NCBI GenBank assembly: GCA_945870155.1
Contig: CAMBSB010000039.1
Coordinates: forward strand, 1 to 33,188
Length of the DNA: 33,188 bases
Source of the DNA: Paludibacter jiangxiensis
GTDB taxonomy: Bacteria > Bacteroidota > Bacteroidia > Bacteroidales > Paludibacteraceae
Reading direction: 5' to 3'
The position numbers were made by a program, and so were the translations under genes. Numbering within the stretch: position 1 is the first letter of the stretch; the number at the start of each line of letters is the position of its first letter. Positions 16,460 through 23,468 of the stretch are shown piece by piece. The notes under the pieces were generated by a model. That model was not told where the DNA came from. It ran no database searches and was given only the letters and a program-made list of their open reading frames with translations.

Positions 16460-17740
16460 CTAGTACGCAAACAAAGGATATGCTTCCATTGTTTTATTTA
16501 CACGCTCACGAACCGAAGTGATAACAGCCTCGTTTTCAACATTTGAGAGCACAGTTTCAATCATTTCAGCGATTTCTATCATTAAATCCTCTTTGGCACC
16601 ACGAGTAGTGATAGCAGGGGTTCCTAAGCGGATACCTGATGTTTGGAAAGCAGAACGGCTATCGAAAGGAACCATATTTTTGTTCACTGTAATATCAGCT
16701 TCCACCAATACTTTTTCGGCCACTTTACCTGTCAATTCTGGAAATTTTGAACGAAGGTCAACTAACATTGAATGATTATCTGTACCTCCTGAAATAATCG
16801 TAAACCCACGTGCAATCAACGCATTAGCAAGAGCAGAGGCGTTTTTCTTAACCTGAGTTTGATATGCTTTATATTCCGGTTCAAGACATTCGCCAAACGA
16901 AACAGCTTTTGCGGCAATTACATGCTCCAGTGGCCCGCCCTGAATTCCGGGGAAAACAGCTGAGTCAAGTAGCGCAGACATCATTTTCACTTCACCTTTT
17001 GGAGTTGTTTTTCCCCAAGGATTTGGAAAATCTTTACCTAATAAAATGATACCACCTCGAGGGCCTCGCAATGTTTTGTGCGTTGTTGAAGTTACAATAT
17101 GCGCCCATTTCAAAGGATTTTCCAACAATCCTGCAGCAATTAATCCTGCTGGGTGGGCCATGTCAATCATTAAAATAGCACCCACTTTGTCGGCAATTTC
17201 GCGCATACGTTTGTAATCCCATTCGCGTGAATAAGCCGATCCACCACCTACAATTACTTTTGGTTGTTCACGTATTGCCACTTCTTCCATTTGGTCGTAA
17301 TCAACACGTCCTGTTTTTTCGTCTACATTATATTCGCATGGTTTATAGAGAATTCCTGAACTATTTACCAACGAACCATGCGACAAGTGTCCACCGTGCG
17401 AGAGATTCAATCCAAGAAATTTATCACCTGCGTTCATACATGCTAGAAAAACAGCTGCATTAGCCTGAGCGCCTGAGTGAGGTTGAACATTTGCCCATTC
17501 AGCACCAAAAATTTCTTTCAAGCGGTCGATAGCAATTTGCTCGCTTTGGTCAACAACTTCACAACCACCATAATAGCGTTTGCCAGGATAACCTTCGGCA
17601 TATTTATTGGTTAATACCGAACCCATTGCTTCCATAACTTGCTCGCTCACAAAGTTTTCTGAAGCAATTAATTCAATTCCCTTCAATTGACGCTGTTTTT
17701 CGCGTGCAATGATGTCAAAAATAACTTGGTCTCTTTTCAT
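16460..17740 (-). CDS. glyA: Serine hydroxymethyltransferase
   Basis: The 426-residue protein converts serine and tetrahydrofolate to glycine and 5,10-methylene-tetrahydrofolate with pyridoxal phosphate, feeding purine and thymidylate synthesis. '[12 protein letters not shown]', '[16 protein letters not shown]' and '[14 protein letters not shown]' are family hallmarks. The cofactor lysine is Lys222 in '[12 protein letters not shown]'. It is full length with no changed key residue. It lies downstream of the pyrB-pyrI-flavin reductase block, and its one-carbon product fits a nucleotide-synthesis neighbourhood with purC. Confidence 0.98.
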   Translation of the reverse strand: MKRDQVIFDIIAREKQRQLKGIELIASENFVSEQVMEAMGSVLTNKYAEGYPGKRYYGGCEVVDQSEQIAIDRLKEIFGAEWANVQPHSGAQANAAVFLACMNAGDKFLGLNLSHGGHLSHGSLVNSSGILYKPCEYNVDEKTGRVDYDQMEEVAIREQPKVIVGGGSAYSREWDYKRMREIADKVGAILMIDMAHPAGLIAAGLLENPLKWAHIVTSTTHKTLRGPRGGIILLGKDFPNPWGKTTPKGEVKMMSALLDSAVFPGIQGGPLEHVIAAKAVSFGECLEPEYKAYQTQVKKNASALANALIARGFTIISGGTDNHSMLVDLRSKFPELTGKVAEKVLVEADITVNKNMVPFDSRSAFQTSGIRLGTPAITTRGAKEDLMIEIAEMIETVLSNVENEAVITSVRERVNKTMEAYPLFAY

Positions 17741-17755
17741 TTTTTAAAAATTCTT

Positions 17756-17780
17756 GGCCCCTTAACCCCTAAAGGGGGAA
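17756..17780 (+). repeat. Dispersed GC-rich repeat in the glyA 5' leader
   Basis: GGCCCCTTAACCCCTAAAGG followed by GGGAA, ending 24 bases upstream of the glyA ATG side. The inner CCCCTAAAGGGG can form a short hairpin in the leader. Confidence 0.8.
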
Positions 17781-17852
17781 TCATTGAGGCATTATTTATA
17801 TAATTATTGTTTTATTTATTCTTAACTTTCTTAGTACTATTCTCATAATTCA

Positions 17853-17874
17853 CTCTTTAGGGGGCTGGGGGCAG
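17853..17874 (-). repeat. Dispersed GC-rich repeat overlapping the CAT-like gene stop
   Basis: Minus strand CTGCCCCCAGCCCCCTAAAG then AG. It encodes the last residues 'LPPAP' and the stop of the acetyltransferase gene. It is inverted relative to the copy at 18493-18514. Confidence 0.8.
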
Positions 17875-18528
17875 TTCATCTAACAACTCCTGAAATCTCT
17901 CCACAAATTTCCCCACATGAAAACCATCCATTAAGGCATGATTGACATGAATATCAACCGGAAGCCACATTTTGTCTCTATCTTTGGTAATTTTACCGAA
18001 TGTTATTTTTGGTATACTACGTCCTTTATCCAAAATTCGTGCATGATTTACCGAAGTAAAATCTGCCCATGGTAATGTAGAATAATGAATAATATCTTCG
18101 CCAGAATGAGGAAATTTCAAACCTCGCTCAGCTTTTACTCTTTCATTCTCTTTTTTTGCAATGTTCATAAACATTTCAATATCTTCATAATATGGATAAA
18201 AACCATATCCAAAAGTTTCATCTTCTCTAAAAATTGTGGGGCCCGCTCCTACCCTTTCATAACAAAAAACTGTATTCTCTTCAATACGATAACGAAATTC
18301 TTCTATTTCATTTACTGCTTTTAGCGACAAATACAAGTAATACAATGAAAACGGATAAGCCATTTCCTTCGCATTTTTATATGCATGTGAACATTCAACT
18401 TTTAAAGTTAAACCAAATAGTGGTTCATCGAATTCTTTAAAAAATTCGAAATGTTCTCGGCGTTTCCAAGCTGATTTGTCAATTTCGTGTTTACCCCCAA
18501 CCCCTAAAGGGGAGTTTTGATAGTCCAT
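17857..18528 (-). CDS. Chloramphenicol acetyltransferase-like (CAT, PF00302) protein
   Basis: The 223-residue protein has the CAT fold markers: 'KRREHFEFFKEFDEP' near the start, 'FTSVNHA', 'PKITFGKI', and the active-site motif 'HALMDG' with His197 as the catalytic base and Asp201. Length agrees with the trimeric CAT family. Such chromosomal homologues often have other or unknown acceptors, so chloramphenicol resistance should not be assumed. Both ends of the gene are made of the dispersed repeat: residues about 6-12 ('SPLGVGG') and the final 'LPPAP' are repeat-encoded in opposite orientation. The gene looks like a cassette placed between glyA and the flavin reductase gene. Confidence 0.88.
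   Translation of the reverse strand: MDYQNSPLGVGGKHEIDKSAWKRREHFEFFKEFDEPLFGLTLKVECSHAYKNAKEMAYPFSLYYLYLSLKAVNEIEEFRYRIEENTVFCYERVGAGPTIFREDETFGYGFYPYYEDIEMFMNIAKKENERVKAERGLKFPHSGEDIIHYSTLPWADFTSVNHARILDKGRSIPKITFGKITKDRDKMWLPVDIHVNHALMDGFHVGKFVERFQELLDELPPAP
18493..18514 (+). repeat. Dispersed GC-rich repeat inside the CAT-like gene 5' end
   Basis: ACCCCCAACCCCTAAAGGGG followed by AG on the plus strand. It supplies codons just after the ATG of the acetyltransferase. Confidence 0.85.
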
Positions 18529-18569
18529 TCTATTTAAGTATTTAGAAAAAAAAAGAATAAAAGTACAGT

Positions 18570-18605
18570 AAAAAAAAACTAACCCAGTTCCCCTTTAGGG
18601 GTTAG
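18570..18605 (-). terminator. Terminator for the flavin reductase gene, made from a repeat copy
   Basis: On the minus strand CTAACCC (18605-18599) and GGGTTAG (18585-18579) form the outer stem, and CCCC/GGGG lie inside. Nine T follow. This copy of the dispersed repeat sits directly after the flavin reductase stop at 18614 and would end the pyrB-pyrI-reductase transcript. Confidence 0.75.
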
Positions 18606-18613
18606 GAGTGGTT

Positions 18614-19255
18614 TTACTTTTTCTTTTTCTGTACTGTCCACCCAAACTTTCCTATTTCTTCTCCCAATTTATAATAATGACCATGCGAATAAGCTATTAA
18701 CTTGGCTTTAGCTAAATCAAATGTATCGGTTTCAGCATCAATATATTTTGTATCAGCCTGAACATTAACAACATCGGCAATAAACATATCGTGCGAACCC
18801 AATTTAATAATATCTTTTACTTTACACTCAATGCAAAGCGGTGATTCTTTGACTATTGGTGCAGACACCTTTTCTGCTTTTACTGGCGTCAGCTTCATTT
18901 CGGCAAATTTATTAAAATCTTTCCCGCTTTTTACCCCACACCAGTCAGTAGCATAGGCCATTTCTTCGTTTGTCAGATTGATGACAAATTCCATATTTTT
19001 CTTAATAATATCATAAGAATGGCGCTCCGGACGAACAGAAATATAGCACATAGGTGGATTAGTACAAATTGTGCCTACCCAGCTGATGGTAATTAAATTA
19101 TAGTCTTCTTCCGAACTTCCACACGAAATCAAAACAGCAGGCAATGGATAAATCATGGTACCCGGCTTCCATGAAACATGCGTATTCCCAACTATCTCCT
19201 CTAAAGGGAGGTTTTGATTAGCCTTTATATTTTTATCTTTCATATTTTTAATCAT
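18614..19255 (-). CDS. Flavin reductase-like (FMN-binding split barrel) protein
   Basis: The 213-residue protein fits the flavin reductase/DIM6-NTAB family ('WKPGTMIYPLPAVLISCG', 'NLITISWVGTICTNPPMCYISVRP', 'FVINLT', 'CKVKDIIKLGSHDMFIADV'; partial motifs). It probably binds FMN; many members are flavoredoxins or reduce flavin with NAD(P)H. The first about 25 residues include 'NLPLEEIVG', encoded by a repeat copy at 19196-19215. The native start has apparently been displaced, since no ATG lies closer to the conserved 'WKPG'. It follows pyrI by 43 bases and ends at a repeat-derived terminator. Confidence 0.88.
   Translation of the reverse strand: MIKNMKDKNIKANQNLPLEEIVGNTHVSWKPGTMIYPLPAVLISCGSSEEDYNLITISWVGTICTNPPMCYISVRPERHSYDIIKKNMEFVINLTNEEMAYATDWCGVKSGKDFNKFAEMKLTPVKAEKVSAPIVKESPLCIECKVKDIIKLGSHDMFIADVVNVQADTKYIDAETDTFDLAKAKLIAYSHGHYYKLGEEIGKFGWTVQKKKK
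19196..19215. repeat. Dispersed GC-rich repeat (diverged) in flavin reductase 5' end
   Basis: CTCCTCTAAAGGGAGGTTTT retains the palindromic core (CTCC-TCTAAA-GGGAG) of the family but has lost the CCCCAACCCC flank. It is translated as 'NLPLEE'. Confidence 0.6.
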
Positions 19256-19298
19256 TGAATTAAGCTCAGGAAGTCCTCAATGGGGATTTAATGGGCTT

Positions 19299-19754
19299 TT
19301 ATTTTATTTTCACATTATCGCGTTTAACTTCGCGTTCACAATAATGGCATTTTAATATTACCTCATCATCAAGGTTCAAAACATGAAAACGAGTACTAAC
19401 AGGCTGATTATTAGTTATACAAACAGGATTTGCACATTGTACAATTTCTTTAATTTCATCCGGTAAAGTCAACGGACGTTTTTCAACAACCTGAAAATCA
19501 CGAATAATATTGATTTTTGCATTAGGCGCAATAAGTGCAATTTTATTGGTTTCATCTTCGGCAAAAGCACGATCGGAAATTTTTATTATTCCTTTTTTGC
19601 CTACTTTTGCACTTTCCAGGTTATTACCAATTGTAATTTGGTGTTCGCAAACATCTAAATGTAAGATATATACAACTTTATATAACTTGTCAGCAGGAAT
19701 ATGGTCAATCACTGTTCCGTTACGTAATGCTGCTACTTTTAATTCTTTTTCCAT
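19299..19754 (-). CDS. pyrI: Aspartate carbamoyltransferase regulatory subunit
   Basis: The 151-residue protein is the regulatory chain of ATCase, which binds CTP/ATP and holds the catalytic trimers together. The nucleotide-binding N-terminal domain has 'GTVIDHIPADKLYKVVYIL'. The zinc domain has all four cysteines, Cys107, Cys112, Cys136 and Cys139, in the C-x4-C / C-x2-C pattern. It starts 12 bases after the pyrB stop, so the two are co-expressed. Confidence 0.97.
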   Translation of the reverse strand: MEKELKVAALRNGTVIDHIPADKLYKVVYILHLDVCEHQITIGNNLESAKVGKKGIIKISDRAFAEDETNKIALIAPNAKINIIRDFQVVEKRPLTLPDEIKEIVQCANPVCITNNQPVSTRFHVLNLDDEVILKCHYCEREVKRDNVKIK

Positions 19755-19766
19755 TGAATACTAATT

Positions 19767-20702
19767 TTACGATTTTTCTTCAGTCCCATTAGTTAATTTG
19801 GGTGCTAACACCTTACTCACAATTGCTTGACGCACATAAAGTCCATTTTGAGCCTGTTGAAAATAATATGCTTTTTCATTACTATCAACATCCGGGTCAA
19901 TTTCGTTAACACGAGGGAGTGGATGCAGAATTTTCAAATTTGGTTTTGAATTTACAAGCATCTCATTTTTAAGCGTATATACATTTTTCACTCGCTCATA
20001 CTCCATCAAATCCTGAAAACGCTCTTTTTGAACTCGGGTCATATAAAATATATCGGCATCATTAAAATTGTCATGTAATTCACATGATTCTGTGTATAAA
20101 ATATTATTTTTTCTACAAAAAACCTTATACTCGTCAGGCATTTTCAATTCATCAGGAGCTATAAATTTAAAGGTTGGATTAAAATGCGACATGGCCATAA
20201 TCAATGAATGTACAGTACGCCCATATTTTAAATCTCCTACAAGGCAGATATTTAGATTTTCTAGTGTTTTTTGAGTTTTTAAAATTGAATACAAATCGAG
20301 CAGTGTTTGTGAAGGATGTTGATTGGCTCCATCACCTGCATTTATAATGGGTACTGGAGAAACTTCAGAAGCATATCTGGCAGCTCCTTCGAGTGGATGT
20401 CGCATCACAATAGCATCGGCATAACAGCTTACCATGTGAATGGTGTCGTTCAGCGTTTCACCTTTTGATGAGCTACTCGTTGCAGCATCTGAAAATCCAA
20501 TGATTGACCCTCCTAATCTGATAACAGCAGTTTCAAAACTTAAACGGGTACGTGTTGATGGTTCAAAAAACAATGTAGCTATCACATTACCATCTAATGT
20601 TTTGCGGTTTGGATTGGCTTCAAATTCCGCTGCGGAGTCAAGTATTGCAAGAATTTCTTCCTTGCTATAATCCGAAATAGATACTAAACTGTTGTTGCTC
20701 AT
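19767..20702 (-). CDS. pyrB: Aspartate carbamoyltransferase catalytic subunit
   Basis: The 311-residue protein carries out the committed step of pyrimidine synthesis, carbamoyl phosphate plus aspartate to carbamoyl-aspartate. The carbamoyl-phosphate site '[13 protein letters not shown]' spans residues 45-57. '[16 protein letters not shown]' and '[12 protein letters not shown]' are also present, so all key motifs are intact. Upstream, a promoter-like box, a short leader frame and a terminator suggest attenuation control similar in plan to enterobacterial pyrBI. A dispersed repeat copy sits between that terminator and the start codon. Confidence 0.98.
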   Translation of the reverse strand: MSNNSLVSISDYSKEEILAILDSAAEFEANPNRKTLDGNVIATLFFEPSTRTRLSFETAVIRLGGSIIGFSDAATSSSSKGETLNDTIHMVSCYADAIVMRHPLEGAARYASEVSPVPIINAGDGANQHPSQTLLDLYSILKTQKTLENLNICLVGDLKYGRTVHSLIMAMSHFNPTFKFIAPDELKMPDEYKVFCRKNNILYTESCELHDNFNDADIFYMTRVQKERFQDLMEYERVKNVYTLKNEMLVNSKPNLKILHPLPRVNEIDPDVDSNEKAYYFQQAQNGLYVRQAIVSKVLAPKLTNGTEEKS

Positions 20703-20707
20703 AAATA

Positions 20708-20732
20708 GACCCCAAACCCCTTAAGGGGCTTT
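20708..20732 (-). repeat. Dispersed GC-rich repeat just upstream of pyrB
   Basis: GACCCCAAACCCCTTAAGGG then GCTTT on the plus strand, six bases before the pyrB ATG. The CCCCTTAAGGGG core is a perfect palindrome and could hide the start region in the mRNA. Confidence 0.75.
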
Positions 20733-20788
20733 AAATTAGTTTTTACTTTTATTTTAAAACACCATAATATTTCTCTTTGCTCACTCTT

Positions 20789-20812
20789 CTTCCCCTTTGG
20801 AAACCAGGGAAG
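20789..20812. repeat. Hairpin-forming relative of the dispersed repeat
   Basis: CTTCCC (20789-20794) and GGGAAG (20807-20812) flank a 12-base loop containing CCTTTGG. It resembles a decayed copy of the repeat, in the pyrB leader. Confidence 0.5.
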
Positions 20813-20822
20813 TTATATTATT

Positions 20823-20864
20823 AAAAAAACCAATATAAATCCACACTGATTCATATTGGTTTTT
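20823..20864 (-). terminator. Intrinsic terminator upstream of pyrB (candidate attenuator)
   Basis: On the minus strand AAAAACCAATAT (20864-20853) pairs with ATATTGGTTTTT (20836-20825), a 12-bp stem with a 16-base loop followed by a run of seven T. It lies 120 bases before pyrB and its 5' arm contains the stop codon of the leader frame. Without antitermination, transcripts started at 20960 would stop here. Confidence 0.75.
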
Positions 20865-20949
20865 GTATTTCTAAAGGGCAAATATCAATACAACTTATTG
20901 TATGTGAGTTGCTTTGTTCGAAAAAATATTTAAAGTTTCTTGTTTTCAT
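20851..20949 (-). CDS. Putative leader peptide of the pyrB operon (32 codons)
   Basis: ATG at 20949 opens a 32-codon frame (MKTRNFKYFFEQ...LEIQKPI). It begins about 10 bases after a TATCTTTG box and its TGA falls in the 5' arm of the terminator stem. The early part is U-rich (codons TTT AAA TAT TTT TTC), and a 5-bp hairpin (20891-20895 with 20907-20911) lies between that stretch and the terminator. This resembles the plan of enterobacterial pyrL, where a trailing ribosome blocks the attenuator when UTP is scarce. Translation is unproven. A 68-codon frame running further upstream crosses the promoter box and is probably not used. Confidence 0.4.
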   Translation of the reverse strand: MKTRNFKYFFEQSNSHTISCIDICPLEIQKPI

Positions 20950-20959
20950 TTTCCGACCA

Positions 20960-20967
20960 CAAAGATA
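20960..20967 (-). promoter_or_regulatory. -7 promoter box (TATCTTTG) upstream of the pyrB leader
   Basis: TATCTTTG on the minus strand matches TAnnTTTG. No clear TTTG is visible at -33. Transcription would begin near 20955, leaving a very short 5' leader before the mini-frame. Confidence 0.5.
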
Positions 20968-21088
20968 GTTCATTTTTTGGTAAAAATGAAAATTTACACC
21001 ATTTTTAAAACTATTTGAGCAACAAATATTTTTAAAAAATTCAATTTGCGTTTCCATTTAAAATAAAAATAATTCTATCAACATATTT

Positions 21089-21697
21089 CTATTCTTTAAT
21101 TGGGTTTTTCACATGAAGTCCAAATATTTTATCAAACTTTGATAATATTATTTGCAGTTCTTTTTTGGGAATTGAAATTTGCATATAACATTGATTATCA
21201 AATTTTTGTTTCAATACTTCAATGTTATTATCTTTTATTATTTTCATAATATCATTCAGCAACAAATAATCGAAGTGCAAATCAAAAATTTCGATTATTG
21301 ATTTTTCAATGATTTCGGTTTGTGCCAATGCATCGGATGCAGCTTCTTTATAAGCTAAAGCAAGCCCACTTGTACCCAGCAAAACACCTCCAAAATAACG
21401 TACAACAATTACAAGAACATTAGTAAGCTCACGTGAATTAATTTGACCTAAAATTGGGCGACCGGCAGTTCCGGAAGGTTCACTATCATCATAAGTTCTA
21501 AAATCCAATCTTTCAGCCCCAAGCATATATGCATAACACACATGTCTAGCATCAAAATAGGTCTTTTTATATTCTTTAATTATTGTACTAATTTCAACTA
21601 TATCCTGAACCGGCACTGCAAAAGAAACAAATTTACTTCCTTTTTCTTTGTAAATACCTTCTGATAAAGATGTTATAGTTTTATATGAGTCTACCAT
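21089..21697 (-). CDS. yigZ: YigZ/IMPACT family protein
   Basis: The 202-residue protein has the UPF0029/Impact N-terminal domain: 'KGSKFVSFAVPV', 'ARHVCYAYMLG', 'YDDSEPSGTAGRPIL', and the signature 'VVRYFGGVLLGTSGLALAYK' at about residues 109-128. A ferredoxin-like C-terminal domain (about 140-200) follows. YigZ-like proteins are linked to ribosome or translation control, but the bacterial function is not settled. It is the last host minus-strand gene before the pyrB leader and has no close partner. Confidence 0.93.
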   Translation of the reverse strand: MVDSYKTITSLSEGIYKEKGSKFVSFAVPVQDIVEISTIIKEYKKTYFDARHVCYAYMLGAERLDFRTYDDSEPSGTAGRPILGQINSRELTNVLVIVVRYFGGVLLGTSGLALAYKEAASDALAQTEIIEKSIIEIFDLHFDYLLLNDIMKIIKDNNIEVLKQKFDNQCYMQISIPKKELQIILSKFDKIFGLHVKNPIKE

Positions 21698-21828
21698 CCT
21701 GAAAATATAATTTAAAAATTTCTCATAAATTGAACCTTATCCTAATAAGATTGTTTTAGTAATAAGAGTTGTTTTTTATATTTACATATATTAATCGTTG
21801 AAAAGTTTAAACTTTAAAACAAAATATT

Positions 21829-22221
21829 ATGTCAAAATTTGAATTTAATCAACTTTACTTACAGCTTGAACGTGATATCAAACATTTAGCTTTTACCACA
21901 GAAATTGAATATCGCAATGAAGCTCTGGAAGATGCACAAGATGTAATTTCCAAACTAAAAAATGAAATTGAAAACTGGGTTTTACAGTTAAATGAAAGGA
22001 ATATTGCTTGTTATGAATTAGAGAATTTACTTGAATCAAAAAGAGTTGAAATTGCTTTAATTAGATTGAATAGCAAAGGTATTTCTGAAGAAAGAATTGA
22101 AACTTTCAAGGGCGATATTTTACGTTTTATTGCTAAAGCAATTATGAATATTTACCTGGATTCATTATTCAGAAATCAAAACAGAAAAGTAAATCAAAAC
22201 GACTTATTTATCGAAAACTGA
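21829..22221 (+). CDS. Hypothetical helical protein
   Basis: The 130-residue, acidic and strongly helical protein has heptad-like spacing between residues 20 and 70 ('EIEYRNEALEDAQDVISKLK', 'IENWVLQLNERNIACYELE'), suggesting a coiled coil. There is no signal peptide, membrane segment or motif that I recognise. A weak TATATTTA box at 21777-21784 lies 44 bases upstream. It stands alone on the plus strand between yigZ and the comM fragment. Confidence 0.7.
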   Translation: MSKFEFNQLYLQLERDIKHLAFTTEIEYRNEALEDAQDVISKLKNEIENWVLQLNERNIACYELENLLESKRVEIALIRLNSKGISEERIETFKGDILRFIAKAIMNIYLDSLFRNQNRKVNQNDLFIEN

Positions 22222-22326
22222 ATTTTTGATAAAACCTTATTAGCAAATCACTTATATTCGAATAAAAATGTCTATATTTGAAATGTATCTTTTATGCTTA
22301 ATATTATATTTTAAAATAATTTCTAC

Positions 22327-22385
22327 AAAAAAAATAGTAACTCACCAAAATCCAATAGTTTAGAACATTGATTTTGAAGTGAGTT
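22327..22385 (-). terminator. Terminator-like hairpin downstream of comM
   Basis: On the minus strand a stem of GATTTT and GTGAGTT segments (bulged, AACTCAC at 22339-22345 with GTGAGTT at 22379-22385) is followed a few bases later by eight T. It is 120 bases after the comM stop. Confidence 0.5.
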
Positions 22386-22460
22386 CCAAATCAAAACAAC
22401 GCCCAATATGTTAATAATTGCGATTTAATTATTAATTTAAAATTGAATATCGCTTTAGAA

Positions 22461-22487
22461 CACCCCCCTTGGGGGGTTGGGGGGCTG
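22461..22487. repeat. Dispersed GC-rich repeat downstream of comM
   Basis: CACCCCCCTTGGGGGGTTGG followed by GGGGCTG, ending 17 bases from the comM stop. It is the last copy seen before the mobile element; I find none to its right. Confidence 0.75.
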
Positions 22488-23389
22488 AGTATTTACAAAA
22501 AATATCAACCTGCCCAACCTTCTCTGTCCAAATTTCTGTAATTTATTGCTTCGGCAATGTGATTTGAAAGAATATTCTCTGATCCATCAAGATCGGCAAT
22601 AGTACGGGCAACTTTTATTATGCGGTCGTAAGCGCGAGCCGACAAATTTAATCTTTGCATGGCATTTTTCAACAATTCAGAACCTGCTTTATCAATTTGA
22701 GCATAAGATCGCATCTGTTTCGATGACATTTGTGCATTACAATACACACCTTCAATATCCGTAAATCTTAATTCCTGAATTTGACGCGCTTTTATCACTC
22801 GCTCACGAACAGTTTCACTATTTTCGGCATCTTTTAATTCCGACAACTTCTCAAACGGCACAGGTACAATTTCTATATGAATATCTATTCTATCGAGTAA
22901 AGGGCCTGAAATACGACTCAAATACTTCTGAACAACACCAGGCGCACACACACAATCTCTATCAGGGTGATTATAATAGCCGCACGGACAAGGATTCATG
23001 GAAGCAACTAACATAAAACTTGCAGGATATTCTATGGCAAATTTCGCCCTTGAAATACAAATCTTTCTGTCCTCGAGGGGTTGACGCATAACTTCCAACA
23101 CTGTTCTTTTAAATTCAGGTAGTTCATCCAAAAAAAGGACACCATTATGAGCCAGTGAAATTTCACCAGGTTGTGGAAAAGTCCCACCACCAACCAAAGC
23201 AACATCCGAAATTGTATGGTGTGGACTTCTAAAAGGTCGTTGAGAAATTAGCGAAGTATTGCTATCAATATTACCTGCAACTGAATGAATTTTTGTTGTT
23301 TCAAGTGCCTCATGCAATGTTAAAGGAGGTAGTATTGTTGGAATTCTTTTTGCCAACATTGATTTTCCGGCTCCCGGAGGTCCTACCAT

Positions 23390-23411
23390 TATTATAGTGT
23401 GAACTATTATA
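23390..23411. other. Probable left attachment site (attL) of the integrated element
   Basis: comM coding sequence ends here: codons for 'IIMVGPPG' occupy 23376-23396 on the minus strand. The junction carries an imperfect palindrome, 23390-23398 against 23403-23411, 8 of 9 positions paired around GTGA. Large serine recombinases use short imperfect-palindrome sites with a central dinucleotide. The exact crossover bases cannot be fixed without the empty site or attR. Confidence 0.6.
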
Positions 23412-23429
23412 CAGTAACAAAATAAGTTG

Positions 23430-23437
23430 TATATTTG
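23430..23437 (+). promoter_or_regulatory. -7 promoter box (TATATTTG) for the recombinase
   Basis: TATATTTG matches TAnnTTTG 31 bases before the ATG at 23469 and about 30 bases inside the element edge. No TTTG is seen at -33. Confidence 0.5.
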
Positions 23438-23468
23438 TGCCATTATAAACAATTTAACGCTTAAAAAT

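Larger units (their letters stand above)
22505..23452 (-). pseudogene. comM: comM/yifB 3' fragment, interrupted by the element
   Basis: The visible frame is 315 codons, against roughly 500 in intact ComM/YifB. Homology starts only at about residue 20, immediately before Walker A '[14 protein letters not shown]'. The first 18 or so residues come from the inserted DNA, and the whole N-terminal Lon-protease-like domain is missing. The rest is intact: '[13 protein letters not shown]', 'LFLDELPEF' (Walker B), '[12 protein letters not shown]', and the C-terminal Mg-chelatase-like domain ending '[12 protein letters not shown]'. Intact ComM is a hexameric branch-migration helicase that helps integrate DNA during natural transformation. 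A truncated ATPase might still be made from Met1, Met4 or Met22, but normal function is unlikely. Confidence 0.9.

Noticed and set aside
17857-18528. Chloramphenicol resistance gene
   Set aside because: The active-site motif is present, but many chromosomal CAT-fold proteins do not confer resistance, so I call only the family.
20950-21057. Upstream extension of the pyrB leader frame to 68 codons
   Set aside because: The added part crosses the TATCTTTG promoter box and has no leader of its own, so only the part from 20949 is kept as a candidate.
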